Shown in pieces: positions 1-7,466 of a DNA stretch of 24,978 nt. This DNA comes from a virus: positions 1 through 24,978 of IMG/VR virus record IMGVR_UViG_3300040806_000987; one strand, written 5' to 3'. Within the stretch, counting starts at the first letter, position 1. Every line of letters begins with the position of its first letter. The translations under genes and the position numbers were made by a program. The notes below the pieces were generated by a model. The model worked only from the letters and a program-made list of their open reading frames with translations, ran no database searches and was not told the origin of the DNA.

Positions 1-1640
1 GATAAAACAAATCCGTTATTGAAATCTTTAGTAGCATAAAAATTTAACTTCTTAAGATCATCTAACTTTGTTTGTCCTTCTGGTAGTACATCATATTGAC
101 TAGGTTCTCTATCTAGTTGTACTGCATACTTAATTCTAAGATTTACACCATAAACATCTTTACTGTATTGTACAGCACCTGATATTTTTGGTACTCTAGG
201 TTGTTCAGTATCTGTATACTTTAAACTTAAATACACTGGTCCAAAGTTATTAGCAAATCTAAAACCTTGTGTGATGTAATCACCACCATTTGCGTACGTG
301 GCATTTGTGTACACATCTTCTGTTACAGCAGGTGTTACAGTAACTTCACCTGTGTCAGGATCTGTTACACTTACTTCTGGTTCTACAACTACAGTAGTAG
401 AATATCCTGCTACATACTCAATTGTTTCATCGAACTCATATCTAAATAAACTCATAACGCCAAAGCCTAATTCATATCCAATACCTTCTTCAGGCTTTAG
501 ATCTTCGTCGCCATCGACATAGGCATCACCAAACTTTTCATACAAGTTAGGTTTTCTAAAACTGTCACCAATGTTAAAATACCATGGTCCATTTTCAATA
601 CCAAGTCTAAGAGCATTTTGATCATCGTTACCTAGTCTAAATCCAAAGTTGTAACTCATTACAAAGTCAGCATTAGCAGACATGAATACAGCAAAGTTCT
701 CATCTTCATATATGTTTGAACTATAAGGAGATGATGTTTTATAGTGTTGCTGTTCTGCATCTAGACCGTATGTAACATTTAGTTTGTTACTTAGAATCAT
801 TTGCTTACCAACTCTAAGAAAGTCTCTATAGTTTTCATTCACGTATGTTGAATCACCTTCAGTAAAGTATTCTGATTTTTCGTATGCTCTACCTAATGTT
901 AGTATGTTGTTTCTAATAGCAACATTGTAACGTTCGCCGTCTTGTAAACAGTCATTGCTTTGAGAGAAACTTGAAGTATAACAGTTGTCATAATCATATT
1001 CGTAATCTGTATATTTGCCTACTAGATTAAAGTCTCCAGCATCAACATCAAACCTTGCAGTTTTATTTTTGTAACTGTCTTCTTCATCATTGTCGTTGCG
1101 AACACTATCCATGCCATCGTTTATCATACTAAATTCAATTGAATCAGTAGGTGCAACTCTGGCAAATTTTATATCGTCTTCGAGCCGTACTGTTAAACCG
1201 CTATCAATTGTATCAGTAATAAGTATTGCACCAGCAATACTACCTGAGCCATATAACACTCCGTTTGCACCTGAAATAACCTTTACAGTTTGTCCACTTG
1301 CAAAATCGTGTCCAAAATCATACCAACCACTGCCTGTGCCATTTGCTGGTATACCATTTACATAAACTGATGTATGTATTGTTTGAGCACCTCGCTCATT
1401 GTAGCCTACAAAACCACCATATCCACCTTGTGAGTATGTAAAGTCTTCTTGTATTGCACTAATAAGGCTACTTGATGTAACAGGATTTGCTACCACAGTT
1501 TCCTCTTGTTGAGCAGTTACAATAATTTCTTCTATCTCATCGCCTTTTACTTCACTTGCCCATAACATAAAAATCATGAAAACAAATGTTAAATATAAAG
1601 GAGACATATTGATATGAAAGTTCTTATCTAATTTATTCAT
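1..1640 (-). CDS. TonB-dependent outer-membrane receptor, phage-encoded, 3' end beyond window
   Basis: The reading frame is open from an ATG at 1640 to the window edge (546 codons seen, C-terminus missing). The N-terminus has a signal-peptide look, with a hydrophobic core at residues 15-27 and possible cleavage near residues 28-33. It is followed at once by EIEEIIVTAQ (residues 35-44), a classical TonB box. A compact plug domain follows, with a VYVNGIPANG-like loop and VKVISGANGVLYGSGSIAGA, which fits the family's 'RGP.G.LYG..A.GG.I' block. The rest looks like alternating beta-barrel strands and includes FRKPNLYEKFGD...LKPE, the typical barrel motif. In the family such proteins import siderophores, cobalamin or sugars across the outer membrane using TonB energy; the substrate here is unknown. 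A GGAG ribosome site precedes the ATG and the gene has its own sigma70-type promoter. The plug seems shorter than usual. Family assignment is firm; the role in a phage is inference. Confidence 0.9.
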   Translation of the reverse strand, partial: MNKLDKNFHINMSPLYLTFVFMIFMLWASEVKGDEIEEIIVTAQQEETVVANPVTSSSLISAIQEDFTYSQGGYGGFVGYNERGAQTIHTSVYVNGIPANGTGSGWYDFGHDFASGQTVKVISGANGVLYGSGSIAGAILITDTIDSGLTVRLEDDIKFARVAPTDSIEFSMINDGMDSVRNDNDEEDSYKNKTARFDVDAGDFNLVGKYTDYEYDYDNCYTSSFSQSNDCLQDGERYNVAIRNNILTLGRAYEKSEYFTEGDSTYVNENYRDFLRVGKQMILSNKLNVTYGLDAEQQHYKTSSPYSSNIYEDENFAVFMSANADFVMSYNFGFRLGNDDQNALRLGIENGPWYFNIGDSFRKPNLYEKFGDAYVDGDEDLKPEEGIGYELGFGVMSLFRYEFDETIEYVAGYSTTVVVEPEVSVTDPDTGEVTVTPAVTEDVYTNATYANGGDYITQGFRFANNFGPVYLSLKYTDTEQPRVPKISGAVQYSKDVYGVNLRIKYAVQLDREPSQYDVLPEGQTKLDDLKKLNFYATKDFNNGFVL

Positions 1641-1676
1641 ATTTCTCCAAAAAAAGATATAGTTCATTAAGTACTA

Positions 1677-1704
1677 ATTATACATGACTTTTAAGTATTG
1701 TCAA
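1677..1704 (-). promoter_or_regulatory. sigma70-type promoter of the TonB receptor
   Basis: On the minus strand TTGACA (1699-1704) and TATAAT (1677-1682) are separated by 16 bp, both exact consensus hexamers. Transcription would start near 1670, giving a leader of about 30 nt with a GGAG site just before the ATG at 1640. The sequence around the -35 (ACTCTTGACAAT) is the same as at the promoter at 3097-3124. Confidence 0.75.
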
Positions 1705-1710
1705 GAGTTT

Positions 1711-1746
1711 TATAAAAAGAAACCCCCAAATAAATTTGAGGGTTTC
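1711..1746 (-). terminator. Rho-independent terminator after the AAA+ ATPase gene
   Basis: GAAACCC (1719-1725) pairs with GGGTTTC (1740-1746). The stem continues after one mismatch (1726/1739) with C1727-G1738 and three A-T pairs, closing on a TAAA loop. Read on the minus strand the hairpin is followed by a T-rich run (TCTTTTTATAAA, down to about 1709). It lies 48 nt after the ATPase stop codon and just ahead of the receptor promoter, so it insulates the two transcription units. Confidence 0.8.
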
Positions 1747-1793
1747 AAAGTGCTCAAAGTGGGAGGGTTTTGAACACTAGGGGGAGTATGAAA

Positions 1794-2813
1794 CTATGAA
1801 CGTCTCATACATGTTGACTCAGCAATTGATTTCCAATTATCGAAATCCATCTTAGCCAAGTCAGCAATTTTTAGTACCATTCTTAAACTTATCTCTCTAA
1901 GTCTAGCACTTTTCAAAACCATAAAGTCTATGATTTCTTTTTCGAACTCTTTGCTGAATCCGTATTCTTTAAGCATACCATCTCTAACGATTTGGTTAAT
2001 TCTTAAGAACTTATCACTTGTAGAGTCCATACCTAAATCTAAATAATGGCACCTTGACATAAGTGCGTCTAAGTGATCTTTGATCTTTTTACTTCTAACA
2101 TTTTCAAAGTTGACATTAGTAATAAAAATACAACCACCCTTAAAATCAAATCTTTCAGGTATACCTTCTCTTCTTAAAACGTTAGACTCTGCTTTCCAAG
2201 TAATAGTTCTCTTTTTACCAGAATCTAAAACAGCCTTAAGCATGTTTAAACAAACTTCATCAAATAAAATACTATCGCAGTCATCAAATACAAGAATGTC
2301 TCCTGCATTCGAATTATTAAATAATGTTTGAAATAACCCAATCGGTGTCATTGCACCTTTTACCATTTCAGTTCTAGACTGACCTGATAATTTAGCCATT
2401 GCTTCATACTCATCAAGTATAGTTTCTACACCAAAACTTTTACCAACTCCTGGAGGACCACTAACAATAAGTCCTCTTACATTACCATTAGCAACTGCAT
2501 CGGTCATCTTATCTAATACTTCAAAACGACCTTTGATTCTATCCATAGCCTGTTCTGGAGTTTCTTTTTTCTTAGTAGTTTCCTTAACTGGCATCAAGGA
2601 TTTGTATTCTTCCTGTGAACTAGGTGTTACATCTAATGGTGATGCTACTAACACTCTAATTTTTTTAGCAGTACTGCCCATTAAAGCAGAACCATCAACC
2701 GTTACAAACGGTCCTTTCTTACCAAATGAAAGTGGCTTAACTACTGGAAAAACCGCATCTTTAATAGGTGCATTACGGTAAGTACCTTTTTTAATTTTAA
2801 CAAATGATTTCAT
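1794..2813 (-). CDS. AAA+ family ATPase
   Basis: The protein is 339 residues from the start chosen here. It has a Walker A motif GPPGVGKS (about residues 119-126), Walker B ILVFDDCD (about 173-180) and a sensor-1-like segment IFITNVN. This order is that of an AAA+ ATPase. Related stand-alone ATPases occur in marine T4-like phages, but their role is not known to me and no partner is evident here. An in-frame ATG lies further upstream at 2834. I prefer 2813 because GGGAGGC (2821-2827) sits 7 nt before that ATG and would lie inside the gene if the longer start were used. It has its own sigma70-type promoter and ends before a strong terminator, so it is a single-gene unit, probably expressed early. 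Confidence 0.85.
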   Translation of the reverse strand: MKSFVKIKKGTYRNAPIKDAVFPVVKPLSFGKKGPFVTVDGSALMGSTAKKIRVLVASPLDVTPSSQEEYKSLMPVKETTKKKETPEQAMDRIKGRFEVLDKMTDAVANGNVRGLIVSGPPGVGKSFGVETILDEYEAMAKLSGQSRTEMVKGAMTPIGLFQTLFNNSNAGDILVFDDCDSILFDEVCLNMLKAVLDSGKKRTITWKAESNVLRREGIPERFDFKGGCIFITNVNFENVRSKKIKDHLDALMSRCHYLDLGMDSTSDKFLRINQIVRDGMLKEYGFSKEFEKEIIDFMVLKSARLREISLRMVLKIADLAKMDFDNWKSIAESTCMRRS

Positions 2814-2853
2814 ATTGATTGCCTCCCACAGCATTAATTTAAAATATAGTTAT

Positions 2854-2881
2854 ATTATACTATCGTTTTTGATATTGTCAA
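2854..2881 (-). promoter_or_regulatory. sigma70-type promoter of the AAA+ ATPase
   Basis: TTGACA (2876-2881) and TATAAT (2854-2859) lie 16 bp apart on the minus strand, both exact consensus. The -35 overlaps the last codons of the upstream membrane-protein gene. The predicted start near 2847 leaves a leader of about 34 nt that carries the GGGAGG ribosome site of the ATPase. Confidence 0.75.
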
Positions 2882-3090
2882 CCATAAGTAAAATTATATA
2901 AAAAATTACCAATACCAGAAAAGATTAAATATATAATCCAAAAATACAATCCGACCGCTACAAAGGGCATAATAAGTTGAAACCAAATAGGAGTACCAGA
3001 AAGATCGATATTAAAGTTCTTCCAGGCACCTTCGATAATCACACCTGCTAGAAGTATGAAACCTATTAAAAAGACTGTATTAATTAACAT
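2878..3090 (-). CDS. Small two-helix membrane protein, unknown function
   Basis: This 70-residue protein has two strongly hydrophobic segments (about residues 3-20 and 38-62) joined by a short polar loop (EGAWKNFNIDLSGTP). That predicts a helical-hairpin inner-membrane protein. I do not recognise the family. A consensus sigma70-type promoter lies so close upstream that its predicted start point falls on the A of the ATG, so the mRNA would be leaderless; no ribosome site is seen. The next in-frame ATG is about residue 41 and would destroy the first helix. An early-type promoter on a tiny membrane protein fits a host-takeover or superinfection-exclusion role, but that is only inference. Confidence 0.65.
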   Translation of the reverse strand: MLINTVFLIGFILLAGVIIEGAWKNFNIDLSGTPIWFQLIMPFVAVGLYFWIIYLIFSGIGNFLYNFTYG

Positions 3091-3096
3091 AGTATT

Positions 3097-3124
3097 ATTA
3101 TAGCAAAAATACTGTAATTGTCAA
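3097..3124 (-). promoter_or_regulatory. sigma70-type promoter with extended -10, abutting the start codon
   Basis: On the minus strand TTGACA (3119-3124) and TATAAT (3097-3102) are 16 bp apart, and the -10 is preceded by TGC, an extended -10 feature. Only 6 nt (AATACT) separate the -10 from the ATG at 3090, so the transcript would begin at or within a base or two of the start codon. Confidence 0.75.
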
Positions 3125-3139
3125 GAGTTTTTAATATGC

Positions 3140-3171
3140 TTTATTAAAAGAGAATCTGCTTTCCTGCAGAT
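3140..3171 (-). terminator. Weak intrinsic terminator after the Smr-like gene
   Basis: ATCTGC (3154-3159) pairs with GCAGAT (3166-3171) around a 6-nt loop. On the minus strand the stem is followed by TCTCTTTTAATAA. The stem is only 6 bp, so termination may be partial. It lies in the 142-bp gap between the Smr-like gene and the next promoter; I see nothing else in that gap apart from the promoter. Confidence 0.45.
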
Positions 3172-3232
3172 ACGTTTTGCTCGATATAGATAAAATCGAA
3201 GTGTTAATTGATGATATATGTTTCCTATAATT

Positions 3233-3442
3233 CTAAACATTTCTAATAACTATGATGCCATAACTATCCATTACAACTGTTTCACAACCTATTCTACTTA
3301 TAACATCAAATACTAAATCTATCATACGTTGGCTGTTACCACAAATAATTGTTAAGGGTATTTGAGATTGATTCATTAGTATAAAATTTTCTACCTTTAA
3401 ATCAACTTCGTGGTGCCTTACGCCATGTAAATCTAATTTCAT
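3233..3442 (-). CDS. Stand-alone Smr-like domain protein
   Basis: The protein has 69 residues, about the length of a bare Smr domain. It opens with KLDLHGVRHHEV, matching the LDLHG signature of Smr (small MutS-related) domains. The strand IPLTIICGN fills the place of the usual TGxG loop (here CGNS, degenerate), and a helix-strand end follows (MIDLVFDVISRIGCETV...IIVI). Smr domains are nucleic-acid endonucleases or binding modules in recombination and RNA quality control. The changed glycine loop leaves nuclease activity uncertain. The start overlaps the stop of the 400-residue gene by 4 nt (ATGA), so the two are translationally coupled. It is at the far end of the recombination block. Confidence 0.6.
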   Translation of the reverse strand: MKLDLHGVRHHEVDLKVENFILMNQSQIPLTIICGNSQRMIDLVFDVISRIGCETVVMDSYGIIVIRNV

Positions 3443-4641
3443 TGATACTTTAAATCCATATTAATTAAATGTTTTTGGTTATGTTTTAATATAGGCATCA
3501 TGTCCCAATACATTTCGTGTATCTCATCTATATGTTTGTTGTTTAATTCATTGATGAGATCAATTATCATTTGTAATTTACGTTCACCGTTTTCTTCATT
3601 ATCGTAGTCTTCGTTCCAATAATTACTAAATGTTTTAAACCCTTTTTCTTTATAATATTCTAATGTACCTGCACCAGAATAAATTATTTGAGGATGTAAA
3701 TTTAACATTGGTCGTGTACTTTTTTCAGTTAAAAATGTTTCTCTATGAAAAGGCCTAAAATAGTTATCTAGTTTTTCATCATTACAAACATCAAGATTCC
3801 CATGGCATTCACCACTTTCAGTGGTAATAGTTATATATGACCTATCATATATGTATCTATAATCACCAGTTTTATTAAAATCAGTGCCATTCATATCAGT
3901 TTCTATATGAAAAATTTGATCGAACACTTGTTGCCAATCTCCTTTTAAATCATACTGTATAGGCAACATTTCTAATAACTTTTCTGGTAATGGAAACATA
4001 TTATCTACATCATGCCAATAATGAAAACTTGTAATATTGTTATTTAAAAATGTTTGGGTTAAAATACCACTTTCAAAAAGTTTTAACATAAACACTTGTC
4101 TATGTTTTAACATATTTGCATTTAAGCAATTAAATCTAAAACTTCGTTTGATATCTATTGGGTCAGAACTATAAACAAGTTTATCATGATGAACATGGCC
4201 TTTTGAATATAACCAAATACCAAAATTATAGTATTCACAATTAAACTTTTTGTCATTAGGCACATAAAGTGAATGCCATCTATCATATGATTCTTTGAAT
4301 TTTAAATTACCTGAAGTGAATGTAATATTTTCTAATGGTATGCCTGTGTCGTTTGAAAAATTGTGTATTGCTCTAGGAAACCATTCGCCGTTAATTAGAA
4401 ATTTAGATGCTTCACAAGAATATAAAAATTTTATAAAAAGATATTCAGGAGACTCTAACTCGCTTAATTTTTGATCTATGTCTTTACGAAAAGTTTTTGT
4501 AAAATCTTCAAAATTGTCCCATACTCGCTCTTGACAATTTATAATATCATAATTTACAAAATGACGTTTAGGAGAATCTAGTCGATCACTATGTCTTCCA
4601 TTCCCGCTGTTCTCAATCTCGTTATGTGTCCTATCTGCCAT
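3439..4641 (-). CDS. Conserved hypothetical protein, possibly glycosyltransferase-like
   Basis: This 400-residue soluble protein is rich in aromatic and acidic residues and has no signal peptide or membrane helix. Its C-terminal third holds FLTEKSTRPMLNLHPQII, then GTLEYYKEKGFKTFSNYW. That resembles a block I associate with unnamed phage proteins and, loosely, with the nucleotide-sugar-binding end of some glycosyltransferases ('TEK...P...P...G'). I cannot confirm catalytic residues. The ATG at 4641 makes the gene overlap the end of uvsY by 64 nt in another frame. No later start codon is convincing without losing sequence that reads like protein, but the first 20 or so residues (polar, low hydrophobicity) might be an overlap artefact. 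It is probably in the gp32-uvsX-uvsY operon. Confidence 0.55.
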   Translation of the reverse strand: MADRTHNEIENSGNGRHSDRLDSPKRHFVNYDIINCQERVWDNFEDFTKTFRKDIDQKLSELESPEYLFIKFLYSCEASKFLINGEWFPRAIHNFSNDTGIPLENITFTSGNLKFKESYDRWHSLYVPNDKKFNCEYYNFGIWLYSKGHVHHDKLVYSSDPIDIKRSFRFNCLNANMLKHRQVFMLKLFESGILTQTFLNNNITSFHYWHDVDNMFPLPEKLLEMLPIQYDLKGDWQQVFDQIFHIETDMNGTDFNKTGDYRYIYDRSYITITTESGECHGNLDVCNDEKLDNYFRPFHRETFLTEKSTRPMLNLHPQIIYSGAGTLEYYKEKGFKTFSNYWNEDYDNEENGERKLQMIIDLINELNNKHIDEIHEMYWDMMPILKHNQKHLINMDLKYQ

Positions 4642-5039
4642 TGTTTAGTATCCAATCCTTTCATTATGCCTAGATATTTATTTCGTAAAAGGCTAAATTG
4701 GTTTACAAGGTGAGTTAGATCAATAACACTATCTTCACCGTCTACAAATTTATCTGCATCTCTACTACTAAGTGTTCTATTGTAACTTTCTAAATATTTT
4801 CTAAATACTTTACTACGTTCTCGCCTAAGTTCAATATTTAAATGCTCAAGTATCGCTTCAATCTCTTGTAGTTGATTAAAGCGATACTCGGTCAATCCGG
4901 GTAGTGAAGAAGAGGCCTTTTCTAAACTCCCTTTAATTTTGACTTCCCATCTAGCATCATCAAGTTCTTTTTCGTAATACTCGATCGCCGGAACTATATT
5001 ACCTAAGTCTTGAACAATTTTATTGTAATGGGTAGCCAT
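4578..5039 (-). CDS. uvsY: UvsY-like recombination mediator
   Basis: The protein has 153 residues (T4 UvsY has 137). The middle and end (KVFRKYLESYNRTLSSRDADKF, then LRNKYLGIMKGLDTKQWQI, then GHITRLR) follow the T4 UvsY layout, in which a Lys/Arg-rich helical region leads to a conserved C-terminal helix ending in an 'I..I..MR' motif. UvsY loads the UvsX recombinase on gp32-covered single-stranded DNA. Its place two genes after uvsX and three after gp32 fits this well. Only 4 nt separate the preceding gene's stop from the ATG, so coupled translation is likely; no good ribosome site is visible. The gene's last 64 nt overlap the next one. Confidence 0.8.
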   Translation of the reverse strand: MATHYNKIVQDLGNIVPAIEYYEKELDDARWEVKIKGSLEKASSSLPGLTEYRFNQLQEIEAILEHLNIELRRERSKVFRKYLESYNRTLSSRDADKFVDGEDSVIDLTHLVNQFSLLRNKYLGIMKGLDTKQWQIGHITRLRTAGMEDIVID

Positions 5040-5043
5040 TTAA

Positions 5044-5277
5044 TTAATCCCAATCTTCTTCGTCATCATCATCGTTTAATCCGATGTCAAAGTGACTGAT
5101 TAATGCGGCTTTCATAACAGAATCAAATTCGTTAGCATTATCTTCTGCATCTGAAATATCTACATGATCTTCAAAAGACCTAAGTAATTCTTCTGCTACA
5201 TGTAGTCGTTCTTTTGCAGGGATAAACGATTTAACCGTATCCCATGCGTCTAATAGTAGTGCTACTTCAGGACTCAT
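5044..5277 (-). CDS. Small acidic hypothetical protein between uvsX and uvsY
   Basis: This 77-residue protein has a helical N-terminal two-thirds and a very acidic C-terminus (GLNDDDDEEDWD). Its start overlaps the end of uvsX by 11 nt, and a GGAGG ribosome site inside the last uvsX codons lies 9 nt before the ATG, so it is a real translated gene. I do not recognise a named family. The acidic tail recalls partner-binding tails of DNA-binding-protein accessory factors or DNA mimics, which is only inference. Its position points to a recombination or replication role. Confidence 0.65.
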   Translation of the reverse strand: MSPEVALLLDAWDTVKSFIPAKERLHVAEELLRSFEDHVDISDAEDNANEFDSVMKAALISHFDIGLNDDDDEEDWD

Positions 5278-6373
5278 CTGTATAATCCTCCATTTCTGGT
5301 TCTAATACCTCTGGGTCTAAATCTTCTACTATGTCACCTTGTGCTAGTGGATTTTGACCCCATTCATCTAGAATTACTTGAAGTTTATCATCTGTCCAAC
5401 CTTTTCTGAACTCTTTGATCTCTTCACCTGTAACAGGAGAAACATAAGAAAGTTTGTTACCTACTTTAGTAAGTATTTCTTTTGCTTCTAGCATTTCTAC
5501 CATTCCGCTATAAGGGTCCATTCCTGTTTCATATGGAATCTTAATCTGTACACCTTCAAAAGGTTTACTATATCTAGACTTCATAACTTTACAGGCGGCT
5601 CTGATGCCTTGCACAGAAGATACTTTGTTTCCGTCTGCATCTTCTTTTAGTTTTAGTTTTTTAATTGCAACTACAATACTACTTGCATAGATAAAGCCTT
5701 GACCACCTGAGATCTTGTCATCTGGGTCAAACATATCTTGTGATGCATATGTATGGTTAGTTGCAACAATTCCAATTGGAAAAGGTGCAATTTGGTTAAC
5801 TGTGTTTCTAACTAAAGACGCCAATGCCTTTGGTTTTCTACCCATGTCACCTTTCATGTCACCTTTTTCAAATTGTGTTACATCAGTAGGGGTTAATAAC
5901 ATTCCTAAACTATCTATAACAAATAATAGTTTTGGCATATCTTCATATTCCATATCACCGTAATTATTTTTATAGTCTTTCATAAATTCACTTATTGCTT
6001 TAGCAACATCGTCAATCATTGAAACACTAATTTTTAATAGTTTTTCCGGTGATGTATCAACATCTAATGCCTGCAACCATTGTTCATCTAATGCGTTTTC
6101 AGAGTCAAATAATACTACTTGGCATCCTTGATCTTGTGCATTTTTAACAATGTTTCCAGAACATATAAACGATTTACCAGAACCTGATTCACCTGCAAAC
6201 ACACTAACTTTACCTAGTGGTATACCTCCATTGAAGTCTCCACTTATTAAGTAGTCTAATGTTTTGTTACCAGTACTGATCCAATCCTTTGGGTCATGGA
6301 AACCAGCACTAATACCAGATATGCTTTTAGTCAATCCAGTTCTAAACTTTGTTAAGTCAAATGGTTTTTGCAT
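5267..6373 (-). CDS. uvsX: UvsX RecA-like recombinase
   Basis: The protein has 368 residues (T4 UvsX has 391). The RecA core is clear: Walker A GESGSGKS (61-68), the SENALD segment after the next strand (catalytic Glu), Walker B LLFVIDSLG (Asp154), then the DNA-binding loop region (MLLTPTDVTQFEKGDMKGDMG) and an ATNHTY segment. UvsX forms filaments on single-stranded DNA and drives strand invasion for recombination-dependent replication and repair. The C-terminus is acidic (DIVEDLDPEVLEPEMEDY), as in recombinases whose tails modulate DNA access. A GGAGAAATC ribosome site precedes the ATG. It lies 9 nt after gp32 and is surely co-transcribed with it. Confidence 0.95.
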   Translation of the reverse strand: MQKPFDLTKFRTGLTKSISGISAGFHDPKDWISTGNKTLDYLISGDFNGGIPLGKVSVFAGESGSGKSFICSGNIVKNAQDQGCQVVLFDSENALDEQWLQALDVDTSPEKLLKISVSMIDDVAKAISEFMKDYKNNYGDMEYEDMPKLLFVIDSLGMLLTPTDVTQFEKGDMKGDMGRKPKALASLVRNTVNQIAPFPIGIVATNHTYASQDMFDPDDKISGGQGFIYASSIVVAIKKLKLKEDADGNKVSSVQGIRAACKVMKSRYSKPFEGVQIKIPYETGMDPYSGMVEMLEAKEILTKVGNKLSYVSPVTGEEIKEFRKGWTDDKLQVILDEWGQNPLAQGDIVEDLDPEVLEPEMEDYTDES

Positions 6374-6382
6374 GATTTCTCC

Positions 6383-7411
6383 TTACGACTGTCTGTTTCT
6401 GATCATGTTAAGAATATCATCTGCTGATTTCTTACCAGTATCTTCTGCTGGAGTACTTGCAACTGGCTCAGCCGCTGGTGCTGGAGCAGGAGTTTCTACT
6501 GCTGGTGCAGTTGTTTCTGCTACTGCTGGTGCAGGTGCTGTTACAGGAGCCACACTCTCTGTTGCAGGTTGTGATACTGCTGGAGTAGTTTGTGCTGGTG
6601 CAACTGTTGCCTGTGTTTTTGTACCAACATCGAGTCCATAGGGTTTGAAAAAGTTACCCCATTTTGCAGGGTCATATAACTCCCCATCTACTGATGCTTG
6701 GAACATTTCTGCTATTGCTTGTACGCCTTCTGCTGTTGGTTTAGCAGGAAGGAAGTCATTGAGATCAAATAAACCATGTGTATCAATTGCCGCTAAGTTT
6801 TCTTCAGTAAGAGCACTTTCTTTTCTTGCCCACTTACTTGTAGAATAGTCTGCGTATTGACCTTTGGTTGTTTTTGATAAACGGAAATCTGTACCTGCAA
6901 CATAATCAGTTGGAAGGTTTTCCATTTCTGGGTCCATCAATGCTGATTTAATAATGTTAAAGATTTGAGGTCCAATAACAAATCGTCTAATTGGATTCTC
7001 TGGTGATTCCTCGTTAAGTGGATTTTCATTTACAAAGCCTTGGAAAATATAACTTCTTTTCTTCCAATACTTTCTGCCCATATCTTCTAGTGAAGGATCT
7101 TTAAACCAAGGTCTTACCTCAGTTAATACTGGACATGTTTCACCAAACATTTCCATACAAGGAACTTGTACAGTTGTTGGTTTTTGATCGCCGCCTACTA
7201 CTCCTGGGAATGTAAGTCTGATCATTTGTCGTTCAACCCAAAAGAACGTGTTGTTTGGATCATTGTCAGGTAGGAATCGTAGTACTGTACTACTTCCTTC
7301 GTCTATGTTCCAAAATGGGTATATTGCGTTATCGCTTGAGCCGGTGTTGTTACCTTTGGAATTGTTTTCCATTGATTGTAACTTTGCTCTTATTTCTGCT
7401 AATGAGGCCAT
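6383..7411 (-). CDS. 32: gp32-like single-stranded DNA-binding protein
   Basis: The protein has 342 residues (T4 gp32 has 301). It starts with a basic-hydrophobic segment (ASLAEIRAKLQSM) as in the gp32 cooperativity domain, followed by the OB-fold core. The core has GRKYWKKRSYIFQGFV and IFNIIKSAL, which fit gp32 of marine T4-like phages. The zinc subdomain is changed: Cys85 and Cys93 (CPV) remain, but the position of the last T4 cysteine ligand is Leu96. Residues 265-325 form an Ala/Pro/Thr linker. The end is a small helix-like tip (KKSADDILNMIRNRQS) rather than the long acidic tail of T4. It coats single-stranded DNA during replication and recombination. AGGAGAAAT precedes the start. Two promoters and a leader hairpin lie upstream. 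Confidence 0.93.
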   Translation of the reverse strand: MASLAEIRAKLQSMENNSKGNNTGSSDNAIYPFWNIDEGSSTVLRFLPDNDPNNTFFWVERQMIRLTFPGVVGGDQKPTTVQVPCMEMFGETCPVLTEVRPWFKDPSLEDMGRKYWKKRSYIFQGFVNENPLNEESPENPIRRFVIGPQIFNIIKSALMDPEMENLPTDYVAGTDFRLSKTTKGQYADYSTSKWARKESALTEENLAAIDTHGLFDLNDFLPAKPTAEGVQAIAEMFQASVDGELYDPAKWGNFFKPYGLDVGTKTQATVAPAQTTPAVSQPATESVAPVTAPAPAVAETTAPAVETPAPAPAAEPVASTPAEDTGKKSADDILNMIRNRQS

Positions 7412-7438
7412 GATATTTCTCCTATATTTGCCATGTTC

Positions 7439-7466
7439 GTAATACCTTCTGTGTTTAGGGTATCAC
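7439..7466 (-). promoter_or_regulatory. Hairpin in the gp32 mRNA leader
   Basis: GTGATACC and GGTATTAC can form an 8-bp stem with one G-U pair around a 12-nt loop (stem arms 7459-7466 and 7439-7446, minus strand). It would sit at the very 5' end of the transcript from the 7476-7504 promoter, about 28 nt before the gp32 ATG. T4 gp32 represses its own translation through a structured 5' leader; a similar job here is inference. I found no pseudoknot partner for the loop. Confidence 0.4.

Noticed and set aside
1604-1640. AAAGGAGACAT...ATG on the plus strand, resembling a ribosome site and start codon
   Set aside because: The frame stops after five codons and the site overlaps the start of the receptor gene on the other strand.
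3125-3232. Possible tRNA or small RNA in the gap before the Smr-like gene
   Set aside because: I could not fold a cloverleaf; only the small hairpin used as a terminator candidate is visible.
6264-6641. A 125-codon plus-strand frame rich in Ala, Gly, Thr and Ser
   Set aside because: It is the complement of the Ala/Pro linker of gp32; the repeats come from that low-complexity coding sequence, and gp32 is certain.
7384-7434. Small reading frame in the gp32 leader (MANIGEISWPH) overlapping the gp32 start
   Set aside because: It has no ribosome site of its own and only 11 codons; it could be an attenuator but nothing supports it.
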